The notes under the pieces were generated by a model. The model saw nothing but the letters and a program-made list of their open reading frames with translations. It searched no databases and was not told the DNA's origin. Shown in pieces: positions 32,407 to 41,279 of a DNA stretch of 64,000 nucleotides (its first letter is position 1; each line of letters starts with the position of its first letter). This DNA comes from Bin22 sp965207275. Its GTDB lineage: Bacteria; Chloroflexota; Dehalococcoidia; Lucifugimonadales; UBA3495. Made by a program: the position numbers and the translations under genes. The stretch lies in assembly GCA_965207275.1 (NCBI GenBank), contig CBDBMH010000001.1:124001-188000 (forward strand), in the 5' to 3' direction.

Positions 32407-34728
32407 CTACCCAGATTCGGCATCCAGCCCCAGCCTGGGAAGGGCCGCCAATCCCGCTTCGCTCAGCTCCAGTCCCTGGGCAACGCCGGTGTCGTATTTG
32501 TCCTGAAGTTCTCGCAGCTGGAAGGGCAGGGGGCGCTGTCCTTCATCGATGCGTTCCGCCAACTCTGGCAGGGTATTGTAAGCCTGGTCCACGTGCCAGA
32601 AGAAGGAAAGCAGCCAGGTCAGCTCCCGTTCGTTGTCCGGGGCCGGAATGTCCGCCAGGTCGATGAGGGCAGCGTTTACCTTGGTGTAGCGCAGAATGCC
32701 CGCCTTGTCCTGGGCGTTCCTGCCAAAGTATCGGCGGCGGCGCAGGTCAAGTACCCGGGCAGTGTAGTCCTCGTCTCCGTAGATATGCTGGGGAAGCCAT
32801 TCCTTGCGCAGGTCGACTAGCTCGTCTCCCTGGGCATTGACGATGGCCACGCCGACTTCGGAACGCAGGATGGGGTCATACTCGAACTTCACCGCCTCCC
32901 GCAGCAGGGCCTCCTGAAGCATCAACGTCAATTCCCGGGGAATCTTCTTGTAGTAGGCCCCGCTGGCCTCCTCGTTCGTATCGGCCCCGATGCCTCCGGT
33001 ATTGAAGACGTAGTATTCCTGGGGCATGCCGCCCCAGGCCAGCTGTTGCAGGATGTGGTACATCAGGTTGGCATTCTCGTCTTCCAGCCCAATGATGAAG
33101 GGATCGGAGAAGTACTCCACGTAGGGTCGGCCAATGGCCCCGATGGCCGCGCCCATCTGTACCGCCTCGCCGTACATCAGGACACGTATGTACTGTTCCA
33201 GACTCAGCCGTCTTAGGGGTGGAATCACCGTGTTCTGGCGCATCACTTCCTGCCAGAACACCCGGTCCGTGTGCTCCATGGGCACGTGCACCGAGTCGAC
33301 CAGTTCTCCGTCCGTGATTGAGTCAATCAAGTCTCCCACACCTTTACGGGCCAGGAGGCGACGGCGGGACAGGGTGACGCGCATGTTGCGGACCGGATTT
33401 TCCAGGAAATTGGGCGCCGCCGCGCCTTCGTCCTTCGGCAGAACAACGGGAACGTTCTCCAGTGTTTCCTGGGGATTGGGCTCCTTCTCTGAGCCGCGGA
33501 CCGCGTCGAAGGTGATGGGGTCTTCAGCCTCGTTCAGGCCGAAGGGCATGGCGTAGAAGTTGTTCTCGGTGCCGTCGATACTGTGGGAGATGGTGAAGCG
33601 GCTGCCCTCCCGGTTGGACACAATGGGCTCCCGCAGAGGCTGCAATAGCACAATGTCATCGTTCATGGGGTAGACCCCTTCTATGGGGTCGGTTTCCAGG
33701 CCCAGCACGCCGGCCAGTTGGCTGTTGGCAAGTTCTATCATTATTGTCAGGGTGCTCTTGCCGTGAAGGGATGGGCCCACGGTAATCAGCGCCGTATTGG
33801 AAATGGCGCCGTTGACCGTGCGAACCCTGGCCAGGCTAAGGGCGGCCTGGATCGCGATGCCGTTGTTCTGCTTGACCTGGTGCATGGCGATGGACAGGGG
33901 GCCCATCTTGTGCTCGCCGACGTAGTCAAAGCCCAGGTGCAGGGACAGGCCCTTGGTGGGAGCCTTGAAGACCAGCTGGTTGATTCCCATCTCCCGCAGC
34001 CGGGTCTTCAGTTCCTCTGGCAGTCCCAAATCCTGGTACCAATGGGGGATGGAGACTTCCATGATGTCCGGAGTCCCCGCCCGCTCGGCCTCGGGCAGAT
34101 CAAAGGTGAGCTGGCGCCACATATACGGGAGTTGGAGGTAGTCAGCGCCGAACAGCAACTGCCTGGCGTGGAAGGAGCGGCCTGGCGCGTCGCAAATCTG
34201 ACGGTCGGTCTGGATAACCGTCCGTCCGGCAGCCAGGTGCTCTCGCAACCGGGCGTTGATGCACTGGAAAACCTCGGTGAAAAGCGCCTGGTTTTCTCCG
34301 CTGAAGGAAAGGGCGTCCCGGTTGGGAACGAACCTGTCCACGTAATACTGAGTAAGGTCGGGGCGGCGGACCACCCCCAACTGGCTGAAGAAGCCGATGC
34401 CCCCGCTGTCCAACTTGACAGCAACGCCCGGCCACGCCTTGGTGGCGGCGCGTCCGGCGGAGTTGGCTTCCTCTCCCTCTTTAACTATGGCGCTGGCCTC
34501 CTCCAGCACCCTGGCGCGCTCATCTTCCGACATGTCCTGGAAAACGGGCATGTTGTCCACCAGCCACTGGTCGGAAGGATTAAAATTGTCGGAGTCCGGG
34601 TGGTGTCCCTGCCGGGCCAGGGAAACCAGTTCGTCCAGGGCCTGGGCGAAGGCCTCGTGCCTCGCCGGCGGTGTCAGGGGGGACTTTACTCCGGCGCCCC
34701 CCCGATTTCCCGATTGTTCGTCTGCCAC
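32407..34728 (-). CDS. Divergent ATP-type PEP carboxykinase-like protein
   Basis: A 773-residue protein, larger than typical PckA (about 530). Similarities in the right order include a basic/aromatic block (SFHARQLLFGADYLQLPYMW, 185-204, like PckA AWHSLFARNLFI), a P-loop (GPSLHGKST, 318-326, in place of GLSGTGKTT), an NDDIV acidic pair (356-360, like GDDEH), ENPVRNMRVTLSRR (like NTRVSYPIYHI) and VFNTGGIGA (like LVNTGW). It therefore has a PEPCK-type core with altered active-site loops and about 130 extra N-terminal residues. Whether it makes oxaloacetate/PEP or phosphorylates something else is unknown. The start is GTG with AGAGGG 7 bases upstream. Confidence 0.55.
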   Translation of the reverse strand: MADEQSGNRGGAGVKSPLTPPARHEAFAQALDELVSLARQGHHPDSDNFNPSDQWLVDNMPVFQDMSEDERARVLEEASAIVKEGEEANSAGRAATKAWPGVAVKLDSGGIGFFSQLGVVRRPDLTQYYVDRFVPNRDALSFSGENQALFTEVFQCINARLREHLAAGRTVIQTDRQICDAPGRSFHARQLLFGADYLQLPYMWRQLTFDLPEAERAGTPDIMEVSIPHWYQDLGLPEELKTRLREMGINQLVFKAPTKGLSLHLGFDYVGEHKMGPLSIAMHQVKQNNGIAIQAALSLARVRTVNGAISNTALITVGPSLHGKSTLTIMIELANSQLAGVLGLETDPIEGVYPMNDDIVLLQPLREPIVSNREGSRFTISHSIDGTENNFYAMPFGLNEAEDPITFDAVRGSEKEPNPQETLENVPVVLPKDEGAAAPNFLENPVRNMRVTLSRRRLLARKGVGDLIDSITDGELVDSVHVPMEHTDRVFWQEVMRQNTVIPPLRRLSLEQYIRVLMYGEAVQMGAAIGAIGRPYVEYFSDPFIIGLEDENANLMYHILQQLAWGGMPQEYYVFNTGGIGADTNEEASGAYYKKIPRELTLMLQEALLREAVKFEYDPILRSEVGVAIVNAQGDELVDLRKEWLPQHIYGDEDYTARVLDLRRRRYFGRNAQDKAGILRYTKVNAALIDLADIPAPDNERELTWLLSFFWHVDQAYNTLPELAERIDEGQRPLPFQLRELQDKYDTGVAQGLELSEAGLAALPRLGLDAESG

Positions 34729-34784
34729 TGACAGTCCCTCTTGTCGTTCTCAGTGATCTGCTAGGATTTAGCGGCCTGAAATGG

Positions 34785-34812
34785 TTGAGGCCGGCGACAA
34801 ATATGCTACATT
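34785..34812 (+). promoter_or_regulatory. Candidate aroA promoter with inverted repeat
   Basis: TTGAGG and TACATT are separated by 16 bases, about 100 bases before aroA. TGCTA/TAGCA arms at 34804-34819 straddle the -10 box and could be an operator. Confidence 0.4.
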
Positions 34813-34910
34813 GTTAGCAGACCTATGTCAAAATCCGCAGTAGCCTTTAGGACATACCCGAAGCCCTCTGCAACCCTTTCAGTCAGAAGCCTAGAACGGA
34901 TGATGCGAGC

Positions 34911-36191
34911 ATGGAATCACTGACCCTGAAACCCGCCAACAAGGTGGAGGGAACCATTCAGCTGCCCGGGTCGAAGAGCCTGTCCAACCGGCTGCTGTTG
35001 CTGTCCTCTTTAGCCCGCGGGCAGACCGAAGTGCGCAACCTGTTGGAGAGCGACGACACCCAGTATATGACCACCGCCCTGGAGGCCCTGGGCATTGGCC
35101 TGACCTTTATCGACGATGGGGCCAGATGCCTCGTGGACAGTCAGGGCGGGCCTTTCGCCGTGTCCAGAGCTGACCTTTTTCTGGGCAACGCGGGGACCGC
35201 CATACGGCCTTTGTGCGCCACCCTTTGCCTGGGGGAAGGAGAGTACACTTTGACGGGCGAGCCAAGGATGCTGGAACGGCCCATCGCTCACCTGGTCGAC
35301 GCTCTCCGGCAAATGGGAGCGGATATCCGGTATGAAGGCGGCGAAGGTTACCCGCCGCTGAGGATTCGGGCCTCCGGGCTGCGGGGCGGCAGCGTGTCCA
35401 TTCGGGGCAATGTATCCAGCCAGTACCTTACATCGCTGTTGCTGGCTTCACCTCTGGCCCAGGACGCGCTGGACATTTACATCATCGGCGAACTGGTCTC
35501 CAAGCCCTATATCGACATGACCATTGACGTTATGCGCCGGTACGGCGTTGGCGTGGAGAACGACAATTACCAGGCCTTTCGAATAGCCGGTGGCCAGACC
35601 TACCGGTCGCCGGGTATTGGCCTGGTGGAAGGGGACGCGTCCTCGGCCAGTTATTTCATGTCGGCGGCGGCCATCCGCGGGGGCACGGTACGGGTTACGG
35701 GAGTGGGCGCAGACAGCATCCAGGGCGACGTTCAGCATGCCGACGTGCTGGAGCGCATGGGCGCCGCAGTACGCAGGGGCCCGGACTACATAGAAGTTTC
35801 CCGGGGACAACTGCGAGGGCTGGACCTGGACCTGAACCACATTCCCGACGCCGCTATGACGGTTGCGGTCACCGCCCTGTTCGCCGACGGGAAGACGGTC
35901 ATCCGCAATATCGGCAACTGGCGAGTCAAGGAGACCGACCGCCTGGCCGCCATGGCCGTCGAGCTGCGCAAGGTGGGCGCCAGAGTGGTGGAAGGCCCGG
36001 ATTACCTGGAAATCGATCCGCCCGAACGGATTCACCCGGCGGAAATCGCCACTTACAACGACCACCGTATGGCAATGAGCTTTTCCCTGGCCTCCCTGGG
36101 CGAAGCGGAAATTACGATTCTGGACCCGGGGTGCGTTTCCAAGACTTTCCCCGAGTACTTCGAAAACTTCAACACCATTATCTCCGAATAG
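34911..36191 (+). CDS. aroA: 5-enolpyruvylshikimate-3-phosphate synthase
   Basis: A 426-residue enzyme that joins shikimate-3-phosphate with phosphoenolpyruvate, the sixth step of aromatic amino acid synthesis. Motifs: LPGSKSLSNRLLLLSSLA, LFLGNAGTAIRPL (glyphosate-sensitive class I type), EGDASSASYFMSAAA, DMDMNHIPDAAMT-like segment (LDLDLNHIPDAAMTVAV) and NWRVKETDRLAAMA. Both length and wording are very close to E. coli AroA from MESLTL to TILDPGCVSKTFP, far closer than expected for this phylum, which suggests acquisition from a proteobacterium. No other shikimate gene is adjacent. Confidence 0.95.
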   Translation: MESLTLKPANKVEGTIQLPGSKSLSNRLLLLSSLARGQTEVRNLLESDDTQYMTTALEALGIGLTFIDDGARCLVDSQGGPFAVSRADLFLGNAGTAIRPLCATLCLGEGEYTLTGEPRMLERPIAHLVDALRQMGADIRYEGGEGYPPLRIRASGLRGGSVSIRGNVSSQYLTSLLLASPLAQDALDIYIIGELVSKPYIDMTIDVMRRYGVGVENDNYQAFRIAGGQTYRSPGIGLVEGDASSASYFMSAAAIRGGTVRVTGVGADSIQGDVQHADVLERMGAAVRRGPDYIEVSRGQLRGLDLDLNHIPDAAMTVAVTALFADGKTVIRNIGNWRVKETDRLAAMAVELRKVGARVVEGPDYLEIDPPERIHPAEIATYNDHRMAMSFSLASLGEAEITILDPGCVSKTFPEYFENFNTIISE

Positions 36192-36209
36192 GTCGGGCGA
36201 GGGCCTCCG

Positions 36210-37727
36210 TCAGTTCAATCCCCGGGAGCGGTACTGGAGGGCCTCGGCCAGGTGGCTGACGCCGATGGTTTCGGAACTGTCCAGGTCCGCTATCGTACGG
36301 GAGACCTTTACGATGCGGTGGAAAGCCCGGGCAGACATATTGAGTTGGGTTGTGGCCGTCTGCAACAGGCTGCGGGCGGCGTTGTCCAGGTCGCAGATCT
36401 TCCAGACCTCGGCGGCGCCCATTTCGGAGTTAAAGTGGACCGCGCCGCCATCGAACCTCTGGGCCTGCAGCTCCCGGGCGTGTTCCACCCGTTTCCTTAC
36501 TGCCCTGGAGTCTTCTGACTCCGCCTCGTCCACCAGCTTCTCGTATTCCACCGGCGGCACCTCCACAAATATGTCGATGCGGTCCATCAGGGGGCCGCTG
36601 ATGCGTTTCTGGTAGCGGGAGACGGCGGCACTGCTGCACGTGCAGTCCTTGCGGGGATGGGAGTAATAGCCGCAGGGGCAGGGATTCTGCGCCGCCACCA
36701 GCATGAAACTGGCGGGGTAGGTCACCGAACCGGTAACTCGGCTGATGGTAACCACCTTGTCCTCCAGGGGCTGGCGCAGGGACTCCAGGGCAGTTCGGTC
36801 GAATTCGGGCAGTTCGTCCAGGAACAGGACGCCTCGGTGACTGAGCGTAATTTCGCCGGGTCGCAGGGTACGCCCGCCGGACACCAAGCCGGCATTGGAA
36901 ATACTGTAATGGGGAGCTCGAAAGGGCCGCTCGGCAACCAGGGGGCAGTCGGAAGGCAGCGAACCACTGATGCTGTAAATCTTGGTAGCGTCCAGGGCCT
37001 CGTCCGGGGTCATCTTTGGGAGAATGGACGGCAGGGAGCGGGCCAGCATGGTTTTGCCGCTGCCCGGCGGGCCGTTGAACAGTATGTTATGAAAACCGGC
37101 GGCGGCCACCTCCAGGGCCCGCTTGGCGTGTTCCTGCCCCTTAATGTGGGCCAGGTTGCATCCGTTGGCGACAGGCCCCACGCCGTCGGGCAGTCCGGTA
37201 AACTTCATAGGGCGGATGGCGGTCTCCCCCAGCAGGTGGCTGACCAGGGCCGCCAGCGTGGGTGTGGGATACACCTGTATTCCTTCCACCAGGGCAGCCT
37301 CCGCGGCGTCGGCAGTGGGGACGTAAACGGCGGAGAAGCCCTGATCCCGGGCCACCGAAACCATGGGCAGCACGCCGTTGGTATGACGCAGGCTGCCGTC
37401 CAGGGAAAGCTCGCCAAGGAACAGGGACGGTTCATCAGGCAGGTAAATCTGCCCGGAGCTGAGCAGGATGCCCACGGCAATGGGCAGGTCGTAGGCCGGG
37501 CCGGCCTTCTTCAGGTCGGCCGGCGCCAGGTTTACGGTAATGCGGCGCATGGGAAACTCGCAGCCGCTATTGCGAAGGGCGGCCCGGACCCGCTCCCGGG
37601 CTTCCTGTACCGCGGTATCGGGCAGCCCTACAACATTGAAGGCCGGCAGGCCGCTGGAAATATCGACTTCGACCTGGACTACAAACCCGTCCAGGCCCAC
37701 CACGGCGCAGGTCTGACTCTTGGCAAG
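36210..37727 (-). CDS. comM: YifB/ComM family Mg-chelatase-like AAA ATPase
   Basis: A 505-residue ATPase. The N-terminus (MLAKSQTCAVVGLDGFVVQVEVDIS) is a Lon-protease-like domain, followed by a AAA domain with GPPGSGKTMLARSLPSILP (Walker A) and GVLFLDELPEF (Walker B), a cysteine-containing loop (NPCPCGYYSHPRKDCTC) and a C-terminal helical domain. ComM promotes branch migration during natural transformation in Gram-negatives; the function elsewhere is less certain. I used ATG at 37727 (GGAGGAG 5 bases upstream), 13 codons inside a longer open frame. Confidence 0.92.
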   Translation of the reverse strand, partial: LAKSQTCAVVGLDGFVVQVEVDISSGLPAFNVVGLPDTAVQEARERVRAALRNSGCEFPMRRITVNLAPADLKKAGPAYDLPIAVGILLSSGQIYLPDEPSLFLGELSLDGSLRHTNGVLPMVSVARDQGFSAVYVPTADAAEAALVEGIQVYPTPTLAALVSHLLGETAIRPMKFTGLPDGVGPVANGCNLAHIKGQEHAKRALEVAAAGFHNILFNGPPGSGKTMLARSLPSILPKMTPDEALDATKIYSISGSLPSDCPLVAERPFRAPHYSISNAGLVSGGRTLRPGEITLSHRGVLFLDELPEFDRTALESLRQPLEDKVVTISRVTGSVTYPASFMLVAAQNPCPCGYYSHPRKDCTCSSAAVSRYQKRISGPLMDRIDIFVEVPPVEYEKLVDEAESEDSRAVRKRVEHARELQAQRFDGGAVHFNSEMGAAEVWKICDLDNAARSLLQTATTQLNMSARAFHRIVKVSRTIADLDSSETIGVSHLAEALQYRSRGLN

Positions 37728-37808
37728 CATCGCAACTCCTCCGGCGCCGGCAATGCCGGCGAACAATAGTAAGCTGCGAAGACTATAGAACAGATGTTTC
37801 TAAAATAT

Positions 37809-38630
37809 CTACGGCCTGCTGACAGTAGTTATGCAAAGGTCGTCGGCCACTGAAATGGGGCCGTCGTAGCGGGTTCGGGCCTCGTCGGCCAGGGGCTGCG
37901 TGTTGTGGTGGAAGGGAGTGTCGATGTGGGTTATGACAAGCTGGCCGGCGCCGGCCAATGCCGCAGCCTGGGCGGCCTCCGCGGCGGTGCTGTGTCCACG
38001 GCGGTAGGCGCCGTCCTTATCGTCCTCGGTGCCCAGGGCCTCGTGAATCAGAAGGTCTGCGCCCTGGGAAGCTTCAACCAGGTTTTCGCTGTAAGTGGTA
38101 TCCCCGGAGAAGATTACAGTGATGCCGCCCGTTTCCACCCGCCAGCCCACCGCGCCGCCAATGTGGTTCACCAGGAAGCAGGACGCCCGTGTCTCCGCGC
38201 CCAGCGTAATCCACTGCCCTGCCTGCACCGGGTCCCAAGCCACCACCCGGTTGCCGTCGGTGGTGGTTACGCTGTCCTGGTCAACCTGATGGGTGATGCT
38301 GACGGCGCGGAACAGGTTCTGCAGCCCCACCAGGGATTCCTCCAGGCTGTGCACCACCAGGGGCGACGCGGCCGGAGCCATCTGGGTGCGGCGGCCCTGG
38401 ATGTGGGGAAGGCCGCCCATGTGATCGCCGTGACGGTGGGAGAGCAGGACGTGCTCAAAGTCCTCGGCGTAGATTCCCAGTTGCGCTCCCTGGATGAGGG
38501 CGGAGTTGCCGGAGCCGGCGTCCAGCAGCAGCCGGGTCCCGTCGGGGCAGTCCACGACTATGGCAGTGTGGGCCCGGTGAATGCAGTTGCCGGCGCCGGT
38601 GCCCAGGAAGGATACGCGTACTTCAGGCAA
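37809..38630 (-). CDS. MBL-fold hydrolase, ribonuclease Z-like
   Basis: A 273-residue metallo-beta-lactamase fold protein. The zinc ligands are in SHRHGDHMGGLPH, a later IFSGDTTYSE and an ITHIDTPFHH segment. The GTGAGNCIHRAHTA opening and the layout resemble the RNase Z/arylsulfatase-like group; the insertion that would mark a true tRNA-processing RNase Z (flexible arm) is not obvious. The exact substrate is unknown. Confidence 0.8.
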   Translation of the reverse strand: MPEVRVSFLGTGAGNCIHRAHTAIVVDCPDGTRLLLDAGSGNSALIQGAQLGIYAEDFEHVLLSHRHGDHMGGLPHIQGRRTQMAPAASPLVVHSLEESLVGLQNLFRAVSITHQVDQDSVTTTDGNRVVAWDPVQAGQWITLGAETRASCFLVNHIGGAVGWRVETGGITVIFSGDTTYSENLVEASQGADLLIHEALGTEDDKDGAYRRGHSTAAEAAQAAALAGAGQLVITHIDTPFHHNTQPLADEARTRYDGPISVADDLCITTVSRP

Positions 38631-38750
38631 GGTAGGTCTCCCTATAGTATTTTCGGGGCGCTTTCACCCTATCCTGACCTTCCCGCCAAAGGCGGACGAC
38701 CCGCCCCCATCAGGCCCCATCAGGAGGGTAGGGACATATTCAATGCTTCT

Positions 38751-39392
38751 TCAGGAACCGCCCTCCAGGCCCGCGAGCCTCTGTTCCAGGCGGCGTTGCT
38801 GCAGGGAAATGGTCAGGTCTCCCCGGGTCCGTTCGAGGACGCCGCGCATGGCATCGGTACTGCGGCGCAGGCCACCGGTTACGCCCTCGGGAAAGTCGAT
38901 GGTAACCAGGATACCGTAGATCTCGTCCATCACGTCCATGAACTCCTCGCATTGCTCAAAGGAGTCCCGACGCAGGGCGTCCAGGATGTAGCGGCGCAGT
39001 TCCCCGATAACCTCGGCCATGCCGTTGAGATAGGCCGGGGGGTCCACGTCGATGGCGTCGGGGTTGGGAATATCAGATCGGGAAATGACAGCTAGGGTAA
39101 TGTTGGCCTCGGTGTATTCCTTGCGGGCGTCGGACAGAAACCCGGCGTAGTAGATTTCGGGGTTTTCGTCCCGTATGTGGCGAGTCTCCTTCAGCCTCTC
39201 CCCGGCCCGGTCAATGAGTTGCCGGGCGTCGTCGAAATCGCCCCGGTGGACGGCGCGGATGGCGTTGGCGGAGAAGCGGATAACCTCCCGGGATACTGCC
39301 AGAGCCTGTTCCCGAGCCTGGTGGCGCAGGGTTAGGGCGTCGATGGCCTCGGCGGCGATGCGGGAAAGGTGTTCACTATAATTGGAAGGCAC
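38751..39392 (-). CDS. Translin-family protein
   Basis: A 213-residue all-helical protein that resembles translin: REVIRFSANAIRAVHRGDFDDARQLIDRA, then NGMAEVIGELRRYILDALRR and DFPEGVTGGLRRSTDAMRGVLERTRGDLT. Translins bind single-stranded RNA and DNA as octamers and, with TRAX in eukaryotes, form the C3PO nuclease. Acidic residues spaced through the helices (EYTEAN, EQCEEFMDVMDEIYG) could support nuclease activity, but this is an inference. It starts with GTG and overlaps the thiE stop by one base (TAGTG), so it is translationally coupled to thiE. Confidence 0.75.
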   Translation of the reverse strand: MPSNYSEHLSRIAAEAIDALTLRHQAREQALAVSREVIRFSANAIRAVHRGDFDDARQLIDRAGERLKETRHIRDENPEIYYAGFLSDARKEYTEANITLAVISRSDIPNPDAIDVDPPAYLNGMAEVIGELRRYILDALRRDSFEQCEEFMDVMDEIYGILVTIDFPEGVTGGLRRSTDAMRGVLERTRGDLTISLQQRRLEQRLAGLEGGS

Positions 39393-40366
39393 TATACCTT
39401 TCCTCCTGCCTGGCGAATGGCCTCCACCAGCCGGGCGGCGGCGGCCTCGGGTTCGGGCGCCAGGCCCACGGCTGCGGTTACGCAGACGGCGTCGGCCCCG
39501 TACTCTATAACGGGCGCCACGTTTTCGGCGTTGATGCCACCGATGGCCACCAGCGGCACGTGGGTAACGGCCCGGGCCTCTTTCAGCCGCTCCGGGCCCT
39601 GGGGGCCTCGCCCGCCGGACTTGGTGGTGGTCTGGTAGATGGCGCCGAAGGCCACGTGGTCGGCGCCCATTTCCTGGGACTCGATTAGCAGGTCTATCTC
39701 CCGGTTGGAACGGCCCAGAACCTGCTGCGGGGCCAGGACTTGCCGTGCCTGGGCCACCGGCAGGTCGGTCTGTCCCACGTGGACTCCACCGGAACCTACC
39801 GCGGCGGCCAGGTCAACATGGTCGTTGACAATGAGCAAAACGTCGTTGGCCTCGCATAGCGCCTGCAGGTCTCGGGCCAAGGGCAGAATTTCTCCCTTGT
39901 CCCGCAGCTTGTCCCGCAGTTGCAGCATTTTCGCGCCGCCTCGTACGGCGGCCCGGGCGATTTCCATCGGCTCCCGCCCGCCGGTAACTTCCGGGTCGAT
40001 GATGACGTAAAGGCCGCGAACCTGGTCGGCCCTCTGCTGCCGCAACTCCGCGCCCAGCTGGGCCGAGAGTTCGGAAAGGAGCTGGGAAAGGACTTCCGCA
40101 AAATCGGCGGGCATCTCGTCGGCGGCGCTCAATCCGGCAACGGCTGCCAGGGAACCGGCCGCCGCGCTGGCAACCGACAGGGCGCCAGCTAAAGTCATGG
40201 GGCTGGAAGCGATTCCTTCGTCTTCGGTCAGGCTGGGCAGGACGGCCTTCAGCCGGGCCATCCATTCTTCCCTACCGGGGAAGGGTGGACAGTCATTGGC
40301 CAGACTGTGGGCGTTGAGCAGGACAGAGTGGGCCAGTTGTTCCCTTATATCGGATTGCTGCGTCAT
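39392..40366 (-). CDS. thiE: Thiamine-phosphate synthase with N-terminal extension
   Basis: A 324-residue protein. The ThiE barrel starts near residue 115 (GLYVIIDPEVTGGREPMEIA) and carries GGAKMLQLRDK, VNDHVDLAAAVGSGGVHVGQ, VAFGAIYQTTTKSG and VAIGGI. It condenses HMP-PP with HET-P to make thiamine phosphate. The first 115 residues, mostly helical with an alanine-rich part, have no counterpart in standard ThiE (about 210 residues). The start overlaps the FmdB stop (ATGA) and its stop overlaps the translin start, so these three genes form a tight operon. Confidence 0.88.
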   Translation of the reverse strand: MTQQSDIREQLAHSVLLNAHSLANDCPPFPGREEWMARLKAVLPSLTEDEGIASSPMTLAGALSVASAAAGSLAAVAGLSAADEMPADFAEVLSQLLSELSAQLGAELRQQRADQVRGLYVIIDPEVTGGREPMEIARAAVRGGAKMLQLRDKLRDKGEILPLARDLQALCEANDVLLIVNDHVDLAAAVGSGGVHVGQTDLPVAQARQVLAPQQVLGRSNREIDLLIESQEMGADHVAFGAIYQTTTKSGGRGPQGPERLKEARAVTHVPLVAIGGINAENVAPVIEYGADAVCVTAAVGLAPEPEAAAARLVEAIRQAGGKV

Positions 40367-40704
40367 ATATCCAGGTCCTTTGGAGGGGTTCCCTCCCGGG
40401 CTGCGGCGATGTTCTCACGAACCGAATCGGGCATATCCAGGCCGTGCCGCTGGAAACTCTCTTCCACGTTTCTGCCTATGTTGCGAGGGTCGCTGTAGTA
40501 GTCCAGGGCCGAGCCGCCGCCCAGGGCCGGGAACTGTTCGTGGACGGACTGGGTGGTCTTGCCCATGGCAAAGGCCGACATGCGCCGCTGCATGTCCCGG
40601 CCCTGGCAATGGGAGCAGACCGGGTCCAGTTCGGCGTTGATGGAACGGGTGAAAAAGGACGAAACCTGATGACAGTCACTGCAGCGGTACTCGTAAATGG
40701 GCAT
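40363..40704 (-). CDS. FmdB-family zinc-ribbon protein (first copy)
   Basis: A 113-residue protein that starts with the FmdB signature MPIYEYRCSDC and has the second zinc pair CSHC at about residue 31. FmdB proteins are putative regulators or assembly factors; none has an agreed activity. It begins the fmdB-thiE-translin operon and overlaps thiE by 4 bases. A second FmdB gene lies upstream in the same direction. Confidence 0.88.
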   Translation of the reverse strand: MPIYEYRCSDCHQVSSFFTRSINAELDPVCSHCQGRDMQRRMSAFAMGKTTQSVHEQFPALGGGSALDYYSDPRNIGRNVEESFQRHGLDMPDSVRENIAAAREGTPPKDLDI

Positions 40705-40736
40705 TGGTTCTCAGGCGCTCCTGGCTGGAAAATCCG

Positions 40737-41117
40737 CTAGTGACTGTGACCGTCGCCGTGACCGTGGCTATGATCGTGCCCGCCGGGTGTGTCGAAGCTG
40801 CGGGGGCCGTGAGTTATCTCCCGACGCATTTCTTCAAAGTCGGAAGTGACCTGGCCGCCCATCTCCTGCTTGATGCGACCCATGAACCGGTCAACGCTGC
40901 GGGGATCATCTTCGTTCACGTCCCTCAGGGTCTCGCCGCTGGGAGCCCAGTTCAGGCTATCGCCCCAGGACCGTTTCATGGTGAACTGGGATATGAGGCG
41001 GTTCAGGTTGGCGCCGTTGCAGCGGGCGCAGGTGCGTTCCTTGTCCTGAGACCAGCTATAGACCAGCACCGAGGTCAGGTGCTGGCAGTCTTCGCAACGG
41101 TATTCATAGATCGGCAT
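40737..41117 (-). CDS. FmdB-family zinc-ribbon protein with histidine-rich tail
   Basis: A 126-residue paralogue of the next gene. Zinc pairs are in YRCEDCQHL and CARCNGANL. The C-terminus ends in GGHDHSHGHGDGHSH, a metal-binding histidine tail found in nickel or zinc handling proteins. I started at the ATG at 41117 because FmdB proteins begin MPIYEY; the longer open frame has no family support. The 32-base gap to the first copy suggests one transcript. Confidence 0.88.
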   Translation of the reverse strand: MPIYEYRCEDCQHLTSVLVYSWSQDKERTCARCNGANLNRLISQFTMKRSWGDSLNWAPSGETLRDVNEDDPRSVDRFMGRIKQEMGGQVTSDFEEMRREITHGPRSFDTPGGHDHSHGHGDGHSH

Positions 41118-41243
41118 TGTGTAAAACCACCCTGGGGCCTTCTTGATAGGACTCGGGCAAATCAGGCCTAATTGTAGCACGTTGGGGGAAAGCCGGCGTG
41201 GGCCGCAATCAATTTCGCCGAGAGCAAACGCATTATAAGAAAA

Positions 41244-41279
41244 TGTCATGCTGAGTCCGCCGCGGCGGACTCAGGGTGA
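41244..41279. repeat. Long palindrome, REP/MITE-like
   Basis: TGAGTCCGCCG and its exact complement form a 22-base perfect palindrome (41251-41272), flanked by GTCATGC and GGGTGAC, which pair imperfectly. The GTCA...CTCAGGGTGAC wording recalls short palindromic repeats scattered in other genomes. Confidence 0.55.
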
